From: Puffinus mauretanicus | Lineage: Eukaryota > Chordata > Aves > Procellariiformes > Procellariidae | Assembly: GCA_023333565.1 (NCBI GenBank) | Contig: JAJKFH010001548.1 | Location: forward strand, 496,001 to 560,000 | Length of the DNA: 64,000 bases | Reading direction: 5' to 3' | Shown: piece after piece, positions 48,070-61,139 of the stretch | Layout of the letters: each line of letters opens with the position of its first letter | How positions within the stretch are numbered: position 1 is the stretch's first letter | Translations under genes and position numbers: made by a program | Notes under the pieces: model-generated | Told to the model about the DNA's origin: nothing | Database searches by the model: none | The model's input: only the letters and a program-made list of their open reading frames with translations

Positions 48070-48400
48070 CGGCGGCTTTGCTTTGTTTACTCTGCAACTT
48101 TGGCTATGGCTGGAGTTTGTTAAGGGGTCAGGCTGATTGGGTTGTTTTCCTGTACTTTACAATTTCCTATGTGGTACTTTAATAGACGTTAGGGCGCCTA
48201 CAGCTACAGAGAGGCACTTTATTTTATTTTAGAAATGGAAGTAAATAAAGAAATAAATGCACCCAGGCATCGCCTCCCCCTCCCCGGCCGCCTCGCTCAC
48301 TCGCTATCTCTCCGCAGTCCTTCACTGGCTTCCTCTGGCTCGGGGGAACCTCGTTTAACCAACCACAATATATTTTTAACAAGGATTGTTAATTAGCTGC
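48070..48400. promoter_or_regulatory. AT-rich island, candidate conserved noncoding element
   Basis: Low-GC, non-repetitive sequence lies between GC-rich blocks, with ttgtttac (forkhead-like), ttttattttatttta and aataaataaa words. The sharp change of composition suggests selection or a separate origin. No coding potential stands out. Confidence 0.25.
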
Positions 48401-48678
48401 GGCCCCAGCCCGCTGCGCATGGCTTCCTCGAAGCGGGCCGGGGCTCTTTGGAGCAGCATGGAGGCTCTTTCCTTGGTGCAAACACCAAGATCCTGCTAAG
48501 CACCAAGCAGGCAGCTTTAAACTCTTCCCTAGAGGAGGGTTCTCTGGGAAGGATTTTGCTGGGATTGGGTGGAGGAGCCCGGGAGGAATGGGGAGGACGC
48601 AGGCATGATGCTGGTGCACCCCCGGGGCACGCGGTGCTCTCCCCTCCGCTGCTGCATGTTTCATCCAGGACGGCTGCA

Positions 48679-48712
48679 ACCCGTGCCCGTGCCCGTGCCC
48701 GTGCCCGTGCCC
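48679..48712. repeat. hexanucleotide repeat CCGTGC
   Basis: Five consecutive ccgtgc units lie here within GC-rich intergenic DNA. Confidence 0.88.
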
Positions 48713-51700
48713 TGCCTCAGCCCTCGGTCCTGCTGCCCGCTGCTCTCCCCCGAGATGAAGCCAGCGCTGGGTCCGCAGCTCCGGCTCGGAGCCGGGAGGA
48801 GGTGATGCTGCTGTGACGGATGGGCTTGCCAAGCCAAACGAAAACCATCGCTGCTCCGCTCCTGCTGGTACAACCTGTGGCGATGAGCAGGAGGGAGATG
48901 GATCCCGGGGAGCTGCGCACCCCACATCACATCGCCTGCTGCCACCGCTCGGCTCTGCCGCTTCTTCCCCTGCAGATGAGGCAGGGCTCGGGCACGGGGC
49001 TGCCCTGTGGTGGCCGTGTGGCCGGAGGGCAGGTCCCCCATCACTGCTGGGGTGTGCCCCCCACAGCACAGCGGGTGCCCATGCGGTCGGTGGCACCACC
49101 GCACCCACTGGCATCCTGCTCGGGGGCGCGGGCAGCTGCCGCCCCGGGACCTGCCACTGGCACTTGTTTTTGCACAAACAGTGGGGCTGGTGTGTTGATA
49201 AGGTGCCAGCGGTGCCTTTCTCTGGGCCTTTCCCTGCTCTTCCAAGCCCTGAGGGCAAACATTCCTGGCATATTTGTCATGTTCGGCTCAATACAGCATC
49301 CTTCAGAAAAGAAAAAAATCAAATAAAAGAAAATCCGGTTCTTCCACTGCTCCCTTTAGCGTTCTTTTACACTTAAGCTTTTTAATTCCAGCTCTGAATA
49401 ACACTCTTTATGGGGAGGCCTGAATGCTGCAGCCTTCACCCAGCCGGTGCAGGGCTGGAGGGCGAGCACAGCCGGCGGCGGGGCTGCCTGGGGGTGCGGG
49501 GGGAGCCCCGGCTGTTGCCCCCACTCCTGGCACCCACAGGGACCCTGCTGCCATCCAGCCCTGCAGCGTGGGGAGGGGGGAGCTGGAGGTGCGAGGGGGC
49601 TGCTGCCGGGCTGCAGTGGGCAGGTGCCCGGGGGCTTGCGGGTGGCAGGGACATGGGAAGGGTGGCACCGGGTGGCTTTGAACTAGACCTGGAGTGCAGG
49701 GACTGACAAATAAAAGGGTTTCACGTGTGCTTTTTTATTGAGGTAAGCCAAAAGGCGCCTGGATCCCAAGGATGCCCTGTCACCCCTGGTGCCCGGGGTG
49801 CCAAGCCCACTGTGCTGGGCTGGGGCAGTGGCACCGGACCTGTCACCCCGTGGCCAAGCACTCGCAGGTGGTGTGTGGTGGTCTCCAGCACAGCCGCTCT
49901 CCTCTTCACCTTACCCCCTTGCCTTTTCACTTTCCCATCCCACTCCTCTCTCCCCCCCTTGCCTGCCGCCCTCCTTTTGTGCCCTAAAAACGCCATCCTG
50001 CACATCTATAAATGTTGGTTTTCGAGGCTGGGGCTTTGGCAGCAGGTGAGCTTCCATGGCTCAGGGTGTCAGACAGTGGCATCTCAAAATCCCGTAATAA
50101 ATGGTCCTTTCTGGCCGCCCGTTCCCTGGCAGCCCGCGCACGCAGCCCGCTTGCCCTGCCCTGCCATGCGGGCACTCCCCGGTGCTGCCCGTGCCGCGGC
50201 TTGCCGGGAGCCAGGGCTGCCTGCTCCCTTTCAAAGGACACCTGGGTACGGGGGCGAGCAGCATGCGGCTTCAGAGAGCTTTCCGAGCTTGGGAAAAAGC
50301 CTCCGAGGCTCTTCCCCAGCTGTTTGCCTCCCCGAGACTCGTGGATTAGACCACGCCGCTGGCACGCTGCCTCCCCGCCGTGCTCGATACCACCTCTGCA
50401 GCGGACACGCACAAGCCTGGGCATTGCCGGGAGCTGCCGGGGGTGCAGGCTGGGCTGGGGACCGCGGCACATGGGATGGGCTCTGACACAGCTGCCCCCC
50501 ATGCATGGGGGTCTGGGAGAGGGCGACGGGGCCGGGTGGGCGAGGGGGAAGGCGAGGGCAGCCAGGACGGGGCACGGGCAGAGCCCCGCGTGCAGCTGGC
50601 CGCGACGTGCTGCCGGGCCCCGGTGATGCTCACTTCTTTCCCACTCCCTCCCTCTTGCCCCCCCCGAGGAAAGTGATGTTTTTGGAGAAGAATGAAAGGA
50701 AAGCCGGGGAACGCTTGCTGTGCTAATTCTGTCAGGGAGCCAAGAAATATGAAGCGCCCCTTTGGTTTTTTGAGCAATTATCCTCGACGATTTGGCTTTT
50801 TGCATCTCCGTGTTTGTAAAACTAGTCATTATATCCTCCCTTATCTGGGGGGAGCACGCTGCCTCCTCTCCGTGCCGCCCTGCACTCCCACCCCTCTCAT
50901 CTCACCCGCCTCCCGGGCAGCACCGGCTGCGTCGCACTGGGCATCCGAGCGCAGCTCCCCCTGCCCTTGCTGCGTAGCGAGTCAGAAAGATGCAGAGCAT
51001 CCCTAAAATCGGTGCTGAGCATGGGCGTTTGCTCACAGCAGTTTCTAACCTGAATGTTGCGGCTGTTTCCCCATAGCCATCGCCTGCAGCACCCCTGGCA
51101 GCTCCCGGCGAGGGCTCCCCCTCGCCCCAGCTCTAGCCCAAACTGACCCATCGGGTCACTTAGAGCAGCCTCTGGGCTGGTCCAGCCTGTGCCAGCTGCC
51201 TGCGGCTCCACCAGCCTGTCCCCCAAATGCCCGCTGCCCCGCTCATCCCGCTGCAGAGCAACCAAAGGCACCCCTACAGCTGCTCTGCAGACGAGGAGGG
51301 TGCAGGGGGCTCCTGTGCAGCACGGAGCAAGGGGAGCGGGGCCACCCGCCCTGCCCTTGGCCCGGGGCTGCCCCAGCCGCCCTCTGCCCTTGGTGCTCTA
51401 AAGGGAATTTACCCCACCCCGGGTTTTATGACTCTTTGAACACACGTAGCTGCCACATGCTCCACCCGCCCGAGCCCAAAGCCATGCAGGGGAAGAGCGG
51501 CTGCATCCCGGCCATGCCCCTGGTCCTGCACCCCTGCACACCCCGCGCACCCCATTTCCCGCAGCCTGGCCCCGCACGGGCTCTGCACCATTGTGCAACG
51601 CCAGGTCTTGGCAGCGGCAAGGAGTGGCCGCTGTCCTGGTCCTGCTTTACAATTTTGCCTCCCGAGGCTTCGTTTGATGGGCGAAGCTCCCAGCTTCCCC

Positions 51701-54700
51701 ACACGCTGCAATTTCCCGCAGCCGATCTCGTGTGTGTGCGTGCGTGCGTCCCCCTGCCCCTGGCAGAGGAGATGGGGACGGGGCTGGCAAAGGCTCTGCA
51801 ATGGCCCGAGAGCATCCCCCTCCTTCGGCTGCCCCCGCACTTGGCTCTCCATCACAGAGGCTCCTTCTGCAGCACCTTTCCGAGCCAAGGGCTCCCTGAG
51901 ACCCCGCTTATCTCTTTGCACGGCTGGCAGATTTTACGAGGGGCTTTTCTTTAAGACACAGAGCAAATCTGTTGCTTGTGCGGAGGCTGGCGGGCGGCAG
52001 GGAGAGCCTGTGCTGCAGGCGCCAGCCCTGGCGGGTGGCACAGGTCCGGGGTCCTCTCCACAGCACTACCAGTGTAAACTGTGGCATTGGAAATAGCTGC
52101 CAGATAAAAACACGCCTGGGTTTCCCAGCTGAAGGATCCGAGCAATGTAACTGCATGTAGCAGCCCCCACGTCCATCCTTCTCCCGCGGAAGGGGCTCGA
52201 GACCTCCACGCGCACAGAAGTGGCGGCAGTGAGCAAGCTGGGGTGCTCCGAGCGTCCCTCTGCAGAGTTCGGCCGCGGGGTTTCAGCTGGGGAAGCCACA
52301 GCAGGATAAATAAGGCTGCACTCCTCGGGCCGCCCGCACGCCCGGCTCCGGAGAGCATCGCAGAGCCCCCCTCCCCGCATCCCTCCTCCAGCTGCAGCTG
52401 CCTCCGGTTTGCAGAGGGTCCGGGCGGGCCGGTAAACACTGCTGGCGGCCCGTAAACAGGCTGGGGCTAAACAGGACGTGAGCGATTGCATCCGTCCCTG
52501 GGCTGCGCCAGGGCCGGCACTGCTGGTGCGCAGACACGGGGCTTCCCGGGGGGACTGGGGATCTGGGCTGGGTGCCAGCGGTGCTGGGGGGTGCTGAGCC
52601 CCTGCTGGGTCGCAGGGCAGCTACGGCATCCTGCTCCTGCAATCCTGCACCCCGGACAGGAGGACGTGCAGATGCTCTGTGTTCGCTGCACACGCGGCCG
52701 GGACGCGTGTTTGCCTCTGTTTTCTCACAAAGAAAGGCTGGAAAGCAGCAGCTGCAAAAGCTGCTGGTGAAAAACGTGAAACCTGTGACTTAAATTTTAT
52801 TTTCCTATCTGTCTGAAGGTGCTTTGTACAGGCTTGGAGCTGGTGATCCTGTGCGAGTGCTAATGGGAGCTGCTGCGATTCTGGGAGAATTCAGTGGCAG
52901 TTATGCAGGGCTTTTTGTCCCAAAGACAACAAGCAGCCGGCTTGGTGCTGCTGGGGGAGCCCCGTAACTTGCTCTCAGGCTACCTGGGGCAAGCAGTGAA
53001 ACCCACTTGGTATGGTGATGGCTGGGAGGAGCCGAAGCCCCTGCCCAAGGCAATGCCGGGCTCCTGGAAAGCCTGGACAAAAATTAGCCTGCTTGTTTAA
53101 TGAGCTTCCCGCGGGATGCGGACATGAGCAGAGCTTGGGTTTCCAAGCCGTGGAGAGGGAGACAGCAGCACCGGTGGGTGCAGGAGGGTCAGGCAAGGCT
53201 GCACCCTGCACACCCCGCATCTGCACAGGGCAACTTATTTTCTTATCAGAAACGACCTGGCAAAGCCCCAAGCGCCGGCGAACTGCTTCAGCTCACATAA
53301 ACGAGCTGACAGCTCCATGAGACAGGGGTCTCCTGGCAGAGGGCGTGGGGGACAAGCCAGCCGCTCGGGTTTTGGCCGTTCCTCGGGAACATCTTTGCCT
53401 GAAGGCTTTAATGGCAAACACAAATGTGTGTGACTAGGTGTAAGCCAAGGAGCCTGTGCCAGGTCTTGCTACCTACTTAATACCTGGGGCCTGTTCAATT
53501 ATGACGACTCCCTCCTGGGTAATGAATATTTTTAGCACTCTGCTATAGTGCTTTTAGTGCCCAGAGAGGCCGGTTCCTGGCCGGCCTCGGAAGGCGGTGC
53601 TGGGGCTGCGTATGTTATTCCAAGGATGTCTTCCCCTATACAGATCCCAAGGGACCTACAGAATATCCTGATCTCTTTCTCTTTTGTTTTTTTTTTTAAA
53701 CTTTCTCTGATGTAAGCGGAAATAAATCTGCTGCTTTGGAAGCGGGGGAAACTGCCGGTCCCCTTGCTGCTTCGGCATCGGGCTCAGAGCTCGGACAAAG
53801 GGCAGATCTGTCCCTCCTCGCCCCCTCCGGAGCCTGGGGCCGAAGAAAAGGTCCGTGCTGAGAGCAGAAAGGGGGGTTCGCCCCTCTCCTTTGGTCTGCG
53901 CGAGGGCCTCCATCTGGAAGCACTAAGGACGGAGGGGAAACTGAGTTTCTAATATTGTGTTTGGCTGCAATCTTGTTGTAGCGACTGCTGTTAATGCAAA
54001 TCCCGTGTTGATTTTCTCCAGCTCACTTAGCTCGGTCGCAAGGCAAAAAGCAGGATTTCTCTCCAGCTGGAGCCAGGAGACAGGGCTGCGGAGCAGGAGA
54101 GGGGGGCCGGTCAGGCGGGGGCAAGGGCATTGGGGCATCGAAGCCGTCCCTGGCTTCACCCAGGCGCTGCCCCGGGCAGGGTGCGGAGGAGCCCACCGGG
54201 GTCTTCTTGTGCCCCCCGGGCATCGCTCTGGTGTATTTGCTGGGCTGGGGAAAGGATGTTCCCAAAATTGCTGGCAGTTGCTGTGTGCAGTTGCTGTGCC
54301 CTGAGAAAGAGATGGCACAGCCTGAGCTGCAGGCTGCACCCGGGGAAGGGTTTCTGAGATGTATCCCACTCCAGGGGCACCCGCTCCCTTCAGAGGGTTC
54401 TGCTTTATTTATTGCCGTTAGAGGACTTTTTTTTCTTGCAGGCTTAAGTAGAAATATGGGATGGTCGATGACTCCTGAAGAGAAGCGTTGAGAATGAGCG
54501 TAGGCAGCTCGCCACGAGCACCCGCAGCCATTCAAGGCAGAATCCACTTTTCCAAAAGCAATCCGCGGCTCAGTCACCTGTTGATTAATACCACGGCTCC
54601 GCGAGCTTTCCTCATGCCTGCAAGCCTCCCGGGTGATATCTCCTCGAGTCGCTTGAGTTACTCTAATTCCTCGGCAGAGGTGAGCAGAGCCGACGCCGCT

Positions 54701-56636
54701 GGCAGCTCGGTGCAGAGGGATGCTTCCCGCTGGCCGGGGTCGTGGGGATGCATTGCCGCCGCGTGGGTGATAACTTGAGGATGCTTTTGGGTGGGAGGTG
54801 GATGGGTGCGACCGAGCATCCATCCGGACCACACTGAGGAGGGCACACGTGGCAGCCCTGGGGTCACCTTTCGCCTTGGACTGAGCTCTGGAGAACTTCA
54901 GCCAGGAATGAGAAAAATTCATCTGACGTGGGGAGTGAGCACCGACACCTCTCTTCAGCCGTGGTCTGGAGCTGCCGATCGCGGGTGAGGGTTTTCCTGC
55001 TCTCAAAGGGACCCGCGCTGTGTGTAGCTGCCCCGCAGCCTCCCCTCCCTGCACTGAGGGTAGGGGCAGGGTCATCAGGTGACAATTTGAGCAAAAACTG
55101 ATCCCATTCCAGGTTCTTGAAGTCATTTTGCTTTTGTAATGTGCTAATTCCTGGGCCCAGAGAATAATTGATTCCAGATCCTAGAGCATTTTTGCAGGAG
55201 GGCGATGGATCTTGGCAGCCCTTCCCACCTCCAGCGCCAGCGGTGCGGGGAACCTGCAGCTGTGGTGGGACCACATCACGGCTCTCCTGCTGTGGGAAGG
55301 ATGGCAGCGGGGAGGGCATCGGCTCCCCACACCGCCGGGGCGCTCGGTCCTGCCGGCGGCAGAGCCAGAGTGGCCGTGGGTGGCCATCGTGCACGCCACA
55401 CGGCCGATCTGCCCGCTGTGGCTGCGGGGTACACCCCCCCACTGATCCTCCCTGGCTGCCGCACGTGTCCCCCGCCGCGGGGGACATCTGCTCGTGCTTT
55501 TCTCTTCCCCCCAGCTCTCCGGGCCGGAGGTGCAGCTTCAATCTTTCCGAGAGTTCAGGAAGGTCAAAGACTTTTTCCAATGGTTCCCATCGGGCTGCGT
55601 CTTCCCCAGATTGCATCAATGTGAGAGACTCTGCATTATCCGCCGCATCCGACCCCACAGTTAGCTCATTCCTTGGCCGGGATGTTTCCATCCCGGTCGG
55701 ATTTATTCACCCATCTGCTGCTCCCACAGCACACAAACCCCGGGGCGCTGCCTTCGGATCTCCCCTCCTGGACACCCCCGGCAGGAGCATCTGCGGTGTG
55801 GGGGGAAGCTCCCCCCATCCCCTGCCAACGCATCAGTGCTGGGGGGTCCCAACAGCCCCCTAAACTCCGGCTCTGCCCCCCCCAGGGCTGGGCTGCGGAG
55901 CCAGCGGAGGTGCACAGGGCTGCTCGTCCAGCGGCATCGACCGCAGCTCGTCCCCTGCACGTCCCCAGGGATGTCCTGTCCCCCGTGCAGGGGTGGAGGG
56001 ACGAATGGCCATGGCTGGGAAAAGGGGGATGGGACCGTGACAAAATCCACGCCTGCAGCCCCACGGCTCCTGGGTGGCTGCTGGATACCACCACATCCCT
56101 CCTGAACCTTCCCTCGGTGCGAGCCGGCAGCGGGGAGGTGCCTTTCCCCAGCTCGCAGAGCCGGGGGGCAGCATCTGGGGGTTCTCCTGGCTCCGAGGGG
56201 CAGGCAGAGGTGGGTGCCCTACCGCAGCCCCTGCCTGCTAGCGGCACCCGCTGTGCATCCTCGAGCGAGGCGGTGTGCACCCGCAGCGCGTCCTCCCCGG
56301 GCTGCAGACTGCGACCCGGCCCCCGTGCTGCGGTCCAGGGGTGATGGGTGGGGGAGACATGGGGTGGGGGGGCAGCCAGGCCCCCAGCGCCCAGAGCCCG
56401 CGGGGAGCCTCTCTGCAGCCAGGAGCTTTTGTGGTGAGGATTGCACTCGAACAGAGTCAGCTTACGTTTATTTTTCCCTCTAATAAAAAACTAATAAAGG
56501 AGAAAATGAAAAAATAATTTTTTGGAATTTGGCTGTGTCTGCCCAATTTCCTTTGTCCGATCCGCAGGGGTGCGGATGTGCCGGCGTGTGAGACGCAGGT
56601 CACCGCGGCGTGGGTGCTGCAGTGCAGGGCATTGCG

Positions 56637-56690
56637 TCCCCTTCCCCTTCTCCTTCCCCTTCCCATTCTCCTTTTCCCAGGGTCCCCATC
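56637..56690. repeat. pyrimidine tract (CCCCTTCC/CTCCTT)
   Basis: About 50 bp of almost pure C/T made of ccccttcc and ttctcctt words lies here. Such tracts can form triplex DNA, but no function is shown. Confidence 0.7.
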
Positions 56691-59002
56691 CCACCTGCAG
56701 ACCCCCTTCCCCGGCTGCCCGCTCCGGTGCCTCCTGCCCGCGCTGCCTGCCCTCGTCGCAGCCGCCGGCACCCCTTCGCGGGGGACAAACCTCCCTTGTT
56801 GTTGTTTTGGGCTTTGTCTCTCTCCAAGAAAACCGCCCGGTGTAAATCTCTGCAAAGGGCCCATCCTGCATTATTTATGCTCGCAGCAGGACCCTTTGCG
56901 CTCTTTTATCCTGCCTCTTTAATACGAACCAGAGATTTTTTTGGCTTAAAAAAGTCTGCTGCGTTCCCGCTCCGTCCCCCGCCCAGCCCCGCTCCTTGGA
57001 AGTTCAGATAAGGGGAAGATTTATACCGGCGAGGAGGGAGGCAGTGAGCAGGGGGTTAAGAGAGAGTCACTTTTGGGGGTTCTTTGAAGATAAATTTAAC
57101 TTGTTCTTATCTGGGCTTCATGCACTCAAGAAAATGTTAACACTGGGGAGGCTGGCCGCGGCTGGGGAAGGCGGGGGCTGGTTTTAATCTTTAGCTTGTT
57201 CCATTTTGGGTTCATTATAGCGACATTCATCACTCCGGCCAGGTAAATAACTCCGGTCCTCGCTATTGCCCAGCGCGGCAGCGGGAGCGCTCGGGGATGC
57301 TCGGCAGATAAACGTGGGCTCTCCTGCCCCGGGCGGTTAATGGGGTGGTGCCGGAGACGCCGTAAGCACTCGCAGGATGCGCTTTTATTTCACATCTCAT
57401 CTATTAGGGGGCGGCAGGCGGGAAGGGGGCGTTGGGGGGTCCCGGCCCCGTGGGGCACTAATCGAACACACACCCCCGTGTCCGCTGACAGCGGCGGGGA
57501 GCGCGGCCCCGGCCCCGCAGCTGGGGCTAATGAGCGCCGGGGCTCATTAGTGACCCACGCGCTCACGGCGCAGAACGGCCGGGCTCGCCCGAGCTTGGCG
57601 CCAGGGGTTATTAACGCGCTGGCAGCCGGGGTGACGCGGGAGGTGCGGGGGGATCCTGTCGGTGGGAGGGGGGTTTTACAGACCGGCTTGCTGGGAGCTT
57701 TACACTTGCCTTCTCCAAAGCCGTGAGGCTGCCTTTGCCTGCAGGGTCTCTGCCCGGACTTCGGGGCTTCTCCCGGTGCAGAAGTGCCCCAACGCCTTCA
57801 GGGCAGCACCCCTCGTGGCGTGACCTGAGCAGTCCCGGGCGATACCCCGGGCGATACCTGGGGTGAGCCGTGCTCACCGCCCTGGGCAGCCAGCAGCACG
57901 AGGGCAGAGGCTGCAAATGCTTTTTTGTTGTTTTTTTTTTTTTTCAGACAATTTCTTGTGGTAGCAAATTTCTGGCTAGAAGGTTGAAGGTTTTAGCAAA
58001 GGAGGGACATGTGCGAGCAAGGAAGGGACAAGGAAAAGAGGGCATGTGTGTGCGTAGGAAATACTGACCTCCTCGCTGCCTGGCCTGTAAGAAAAGGCAG
58101 ACACAGGTTTGCTTTTCTCCAGTTCCCGCAGGTTGCATCCCTTCCCAGGAGCCTGCCTGGCACCCAGGGACCACCCCGAGCCCAGCGCCGCGGGGTCCCG
58201 GAGCCCCAGCCCGGGCAGTCCCCCCACGCAGCATCGCGGCAGTGCCTCGGGCGGCTGCGTGTCACTGCAAAGGCCACTTCCCCAGCTCGGCGGGACGGTT
58301 TGGTGCCTGACCCGTGACCTCGGTGTCAGCAGGTATTAACGATCCCCTCATGCCTGGCGGGGGAGCGGGCGCCCAGCCCGCCGAGGAATTTGCTGCCTTT
58401 CTGGAGGCAAAGAGCATCCCGGCGCTGCCGCACCGGGGACGGGCACCCGCAGCTCCCGGAGTGCTCTGCTCCTGGCCCCTCCGAGCCAAGGGCTGGCTCC
58501 TATCTCTGATCTCCATCCCTAATTTATGTCCCGGGGCTTCGGCTGCCAGGGCTGCTTTAATTCATCGGAGGAGGGCGGGCAGGTCCCTTCAGCCCGGCCG
58601 TATATCTGCCTGGGGTTATCTAGGAATTCAGCCCCGCTACCGCGGCCCTATAAAGGGCCGAGCATCGTGGCGGCCGTGCCCTCTCCTGCCAGGGTCCCTC
58701 TCATCGCCCCGATGCACTCCAGGCTCGTCGCCCCCCCCGCCCGGGTCGCTGGCTGTTAACCCGGCGCAGGGGTGTGGGGCACAGCTTTTGGGGCAGGAGC
58801 ACGTGTTTCTGCACTGGGGACGCAGGGAGGGAAAGGGTCCCGACAGCGCTGGGGGCTGGGCGAGGGTCCCGGTGGTTTTGCTTCCCAACTGGGTTTTTTT
58901 ATGGTATCTTCATTGCCTCTTTGGCACAAGGGCTATTTAACAATGCTCCAACCAGCAACAAATGGTTAAAACCAGTCACAAGTGTTTAAAATCTAAATAG
59001 AA

Positions 59003-59095
59003 AGGACAAATGGTGAAAAGAAAAGCTGAGGTAGAAAGGGATGAAATAAATGGCTTTCCTAAGACCATACCAGCAGGTCTAGAAGGCAAATCAGT
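59003..59095 (+). mobile_element. possible MIR-like remnant
   Basis: The order of acaaatggtg, agctgaggtagaaaggga and ggctttcctaagaccatacc, followed by cagcaggtct, resembles the MIR core. It is strongly diverged. Confidence 0.3.
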
Positions 59096-61139
59096 ATCTT
59101 ATCCGCAGAGCAATGATGTTTTCCATGTGCTTTGTGCTCTCTCCGTGCAGAGGGCTGGGTGGAAAGCACATAGGAAACCATTTCCTCTGCTTTTCACTCC
59201 CCCTCAAAGGTAAATGCCGCGCAGAGCAGAAGCGATTCATCAGGCTGAGGACCTGTATTTATGTTTCAATCAACTGGAAATGAGTAAGTACCTGGGTAAC
59301 AGGAGTGGGTATTTTGCATCTGGCTGTTGAAAGGTCCGGGACCCTGGGGGTCTCTTTGCTTCTCCTGATATATTGAGGCTGCGTGTTCAGATGCTGTCCG
59401 GTGTCAGCCCCTCTCCACCTGGGAAGGAGACGGGGGCACCTTCCTGGAGCTGGTGTTGGCTTGCCGGAGCATCGCCCCCGGTGTGCGCGAAGGGAGGGCA
59501 AAGGCACCCCCCACTCTTGCTCCCAGCACCCCGCTCATGAAGGCAGCGTGTGTCCTTAGGGGTCAAATCCCCGGCGAGGCAGGAAAAGTGCTGTGACCCT
59601 ACATCTAACGTGCTCACCAGTGACCTTGTTTTCCAAATCCTTTGCTACGGCGCTGGAGGCTGCTGCCTCCCACTAACCTGCCTGAGCCCCACTGCCTGAG
59701 TGGGCTGGGGTGCTGGGGATCCCCGACGGGGCTGCGGGTCCTGGCCCGCGGCGCTGAAGGACACGCTCCTCTGCGGGAGCCCTCTCCCACTCACCAGCAT
59801 CCCCCCCGTGCTCTAACCCGGACGAGACACGACCATCCCAGTGCGCAGAAATGCCCCAGGGATCTCGGCAGCGGCTTTTTGGTGGTGGTGGGGGCAGCGC
59901 TCGGGCAGGGTGCAGGCAGGGATGCTGAGAGCCACAGCACTTTGGGAAAGGCAGAGTCCTTGAGCCCCAGACGGGGGCACGCGGGAAGCCGGAGCCCGGC
60001 CGGAGAGCGACGAGCGCGGCACGGCTGCAGCCACAGCTCCGCCAGCAGAGAAGGGATGCGAGTGGCAAAGGGAAAGGCAAGGCAGAGGGCAGGAGCCCGC
60101 GGGGACGTGAGCTAAAAAGGCTTCTTTCAGCGTCGAGAATCCCAGCTTGCCTGAAGGCAAGAGAAAAGAGCAGAAAATACGGTAGGTCAGTTGTAAGATG
60201 TGGCTTAGGGGGGATATGGTGAGACTGCGGCAAGGGTAGGGAACAAAGTCCTCCAGCACATCAGAGGGAGAAGGGCTGCAAGGGAATCCGTGCACCCACG
60301 AGAAACCCACAGGCAAGAAAAAATGAAGGAGGGAAGGACACTGCAGAGGAGAGAGAGGATTTCTCTGCACCAGACTCCTTCAGAGCGAACGTACGTGCGA
60401 CGGCGACGCCAGCCAGCCCATCCGCGGGCAGGGGCGAGGGAGCTGCTGCCGCCGCCGAAGAGGGCTCCCAAAATCACCGGCACATCAGAGAGCACCGAGG
60501 ACGGCCAGCCTCCTCCAAGACTCCAGAGGACGAAGCAGCTCAGCTGCTAGACTAAATACCTCGGGCTGGGAACCGGCCAAGGAAAAAAAATTTCTATTAA
60601 AAATGCCGATTCATCAACTTTGTCATGAACAGATCAGCACTGTTTTCTTTTTTCACTGCAAAAAAGAGAAAAACTCTCCAAATTACTGAATGTTTAGTTC
60701 TTTCCTGTTTCAAAAATCCTAAAATTAAAGTTAATGATAGGAAAACATATTTAAAAATAAATGGCCATCACGACTGAAACAAAAGCTTATGAAAATGTGG
60801 GGAGAGCACGTTTTGATTGTCCTGAGCTCTTCTTTGTAATTATTTTCCCTTCCCCCGCTCCTTTTTTTTTTTTCCTGAGCTATGACGTCCTCGCTGCCCA
60901 GCTCCACAGCTGTGGCTGGATTTGGATGGAGAGGGGCAAGAGGAGCCCTGGCCGAGCCCCCGAGGATGGCGAGGATGGGGCCGGGATCCTCCTGCAAGGA
61001 GCCGCTGAAGCAGCAGCAGCAGCAAAGCGCTGCGAGAAGGAGGGCGGCAGGCGCTCACGAAGGACGGGGGCTGGCACATGGCGTTGGCTGGATCGAGCCG
61101 TCGGTTGGTAATTTTAGCTGCCCCTCTTGGCTCATTTCA

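Larger units (their letters stand above)
48401..61139. other. intergenic stretch, no supported gene
   Basis: GC-rich sequence with many short open frames is broken by AT-rich islands near 49.26-49.4, 53.43-53.56, 53.65-53.75, 56.45-56.55, 57.06-57.25, 58.9-59.1 and 60.55-60.88 kb. AATAAA words occur on both strands near 49709-49739, so transcript ends there are possible but unsupported. No protein family is recognised. Confidence 0.5.

Noticed and set aside
54023..55126. 367-codon minus-strand open frame at 54-55 kb
   Set aside because: No domain, signal peptide or known motif. A second unrelated frame on the same strand and others on the plus strand overlap it, and composition explains the length.
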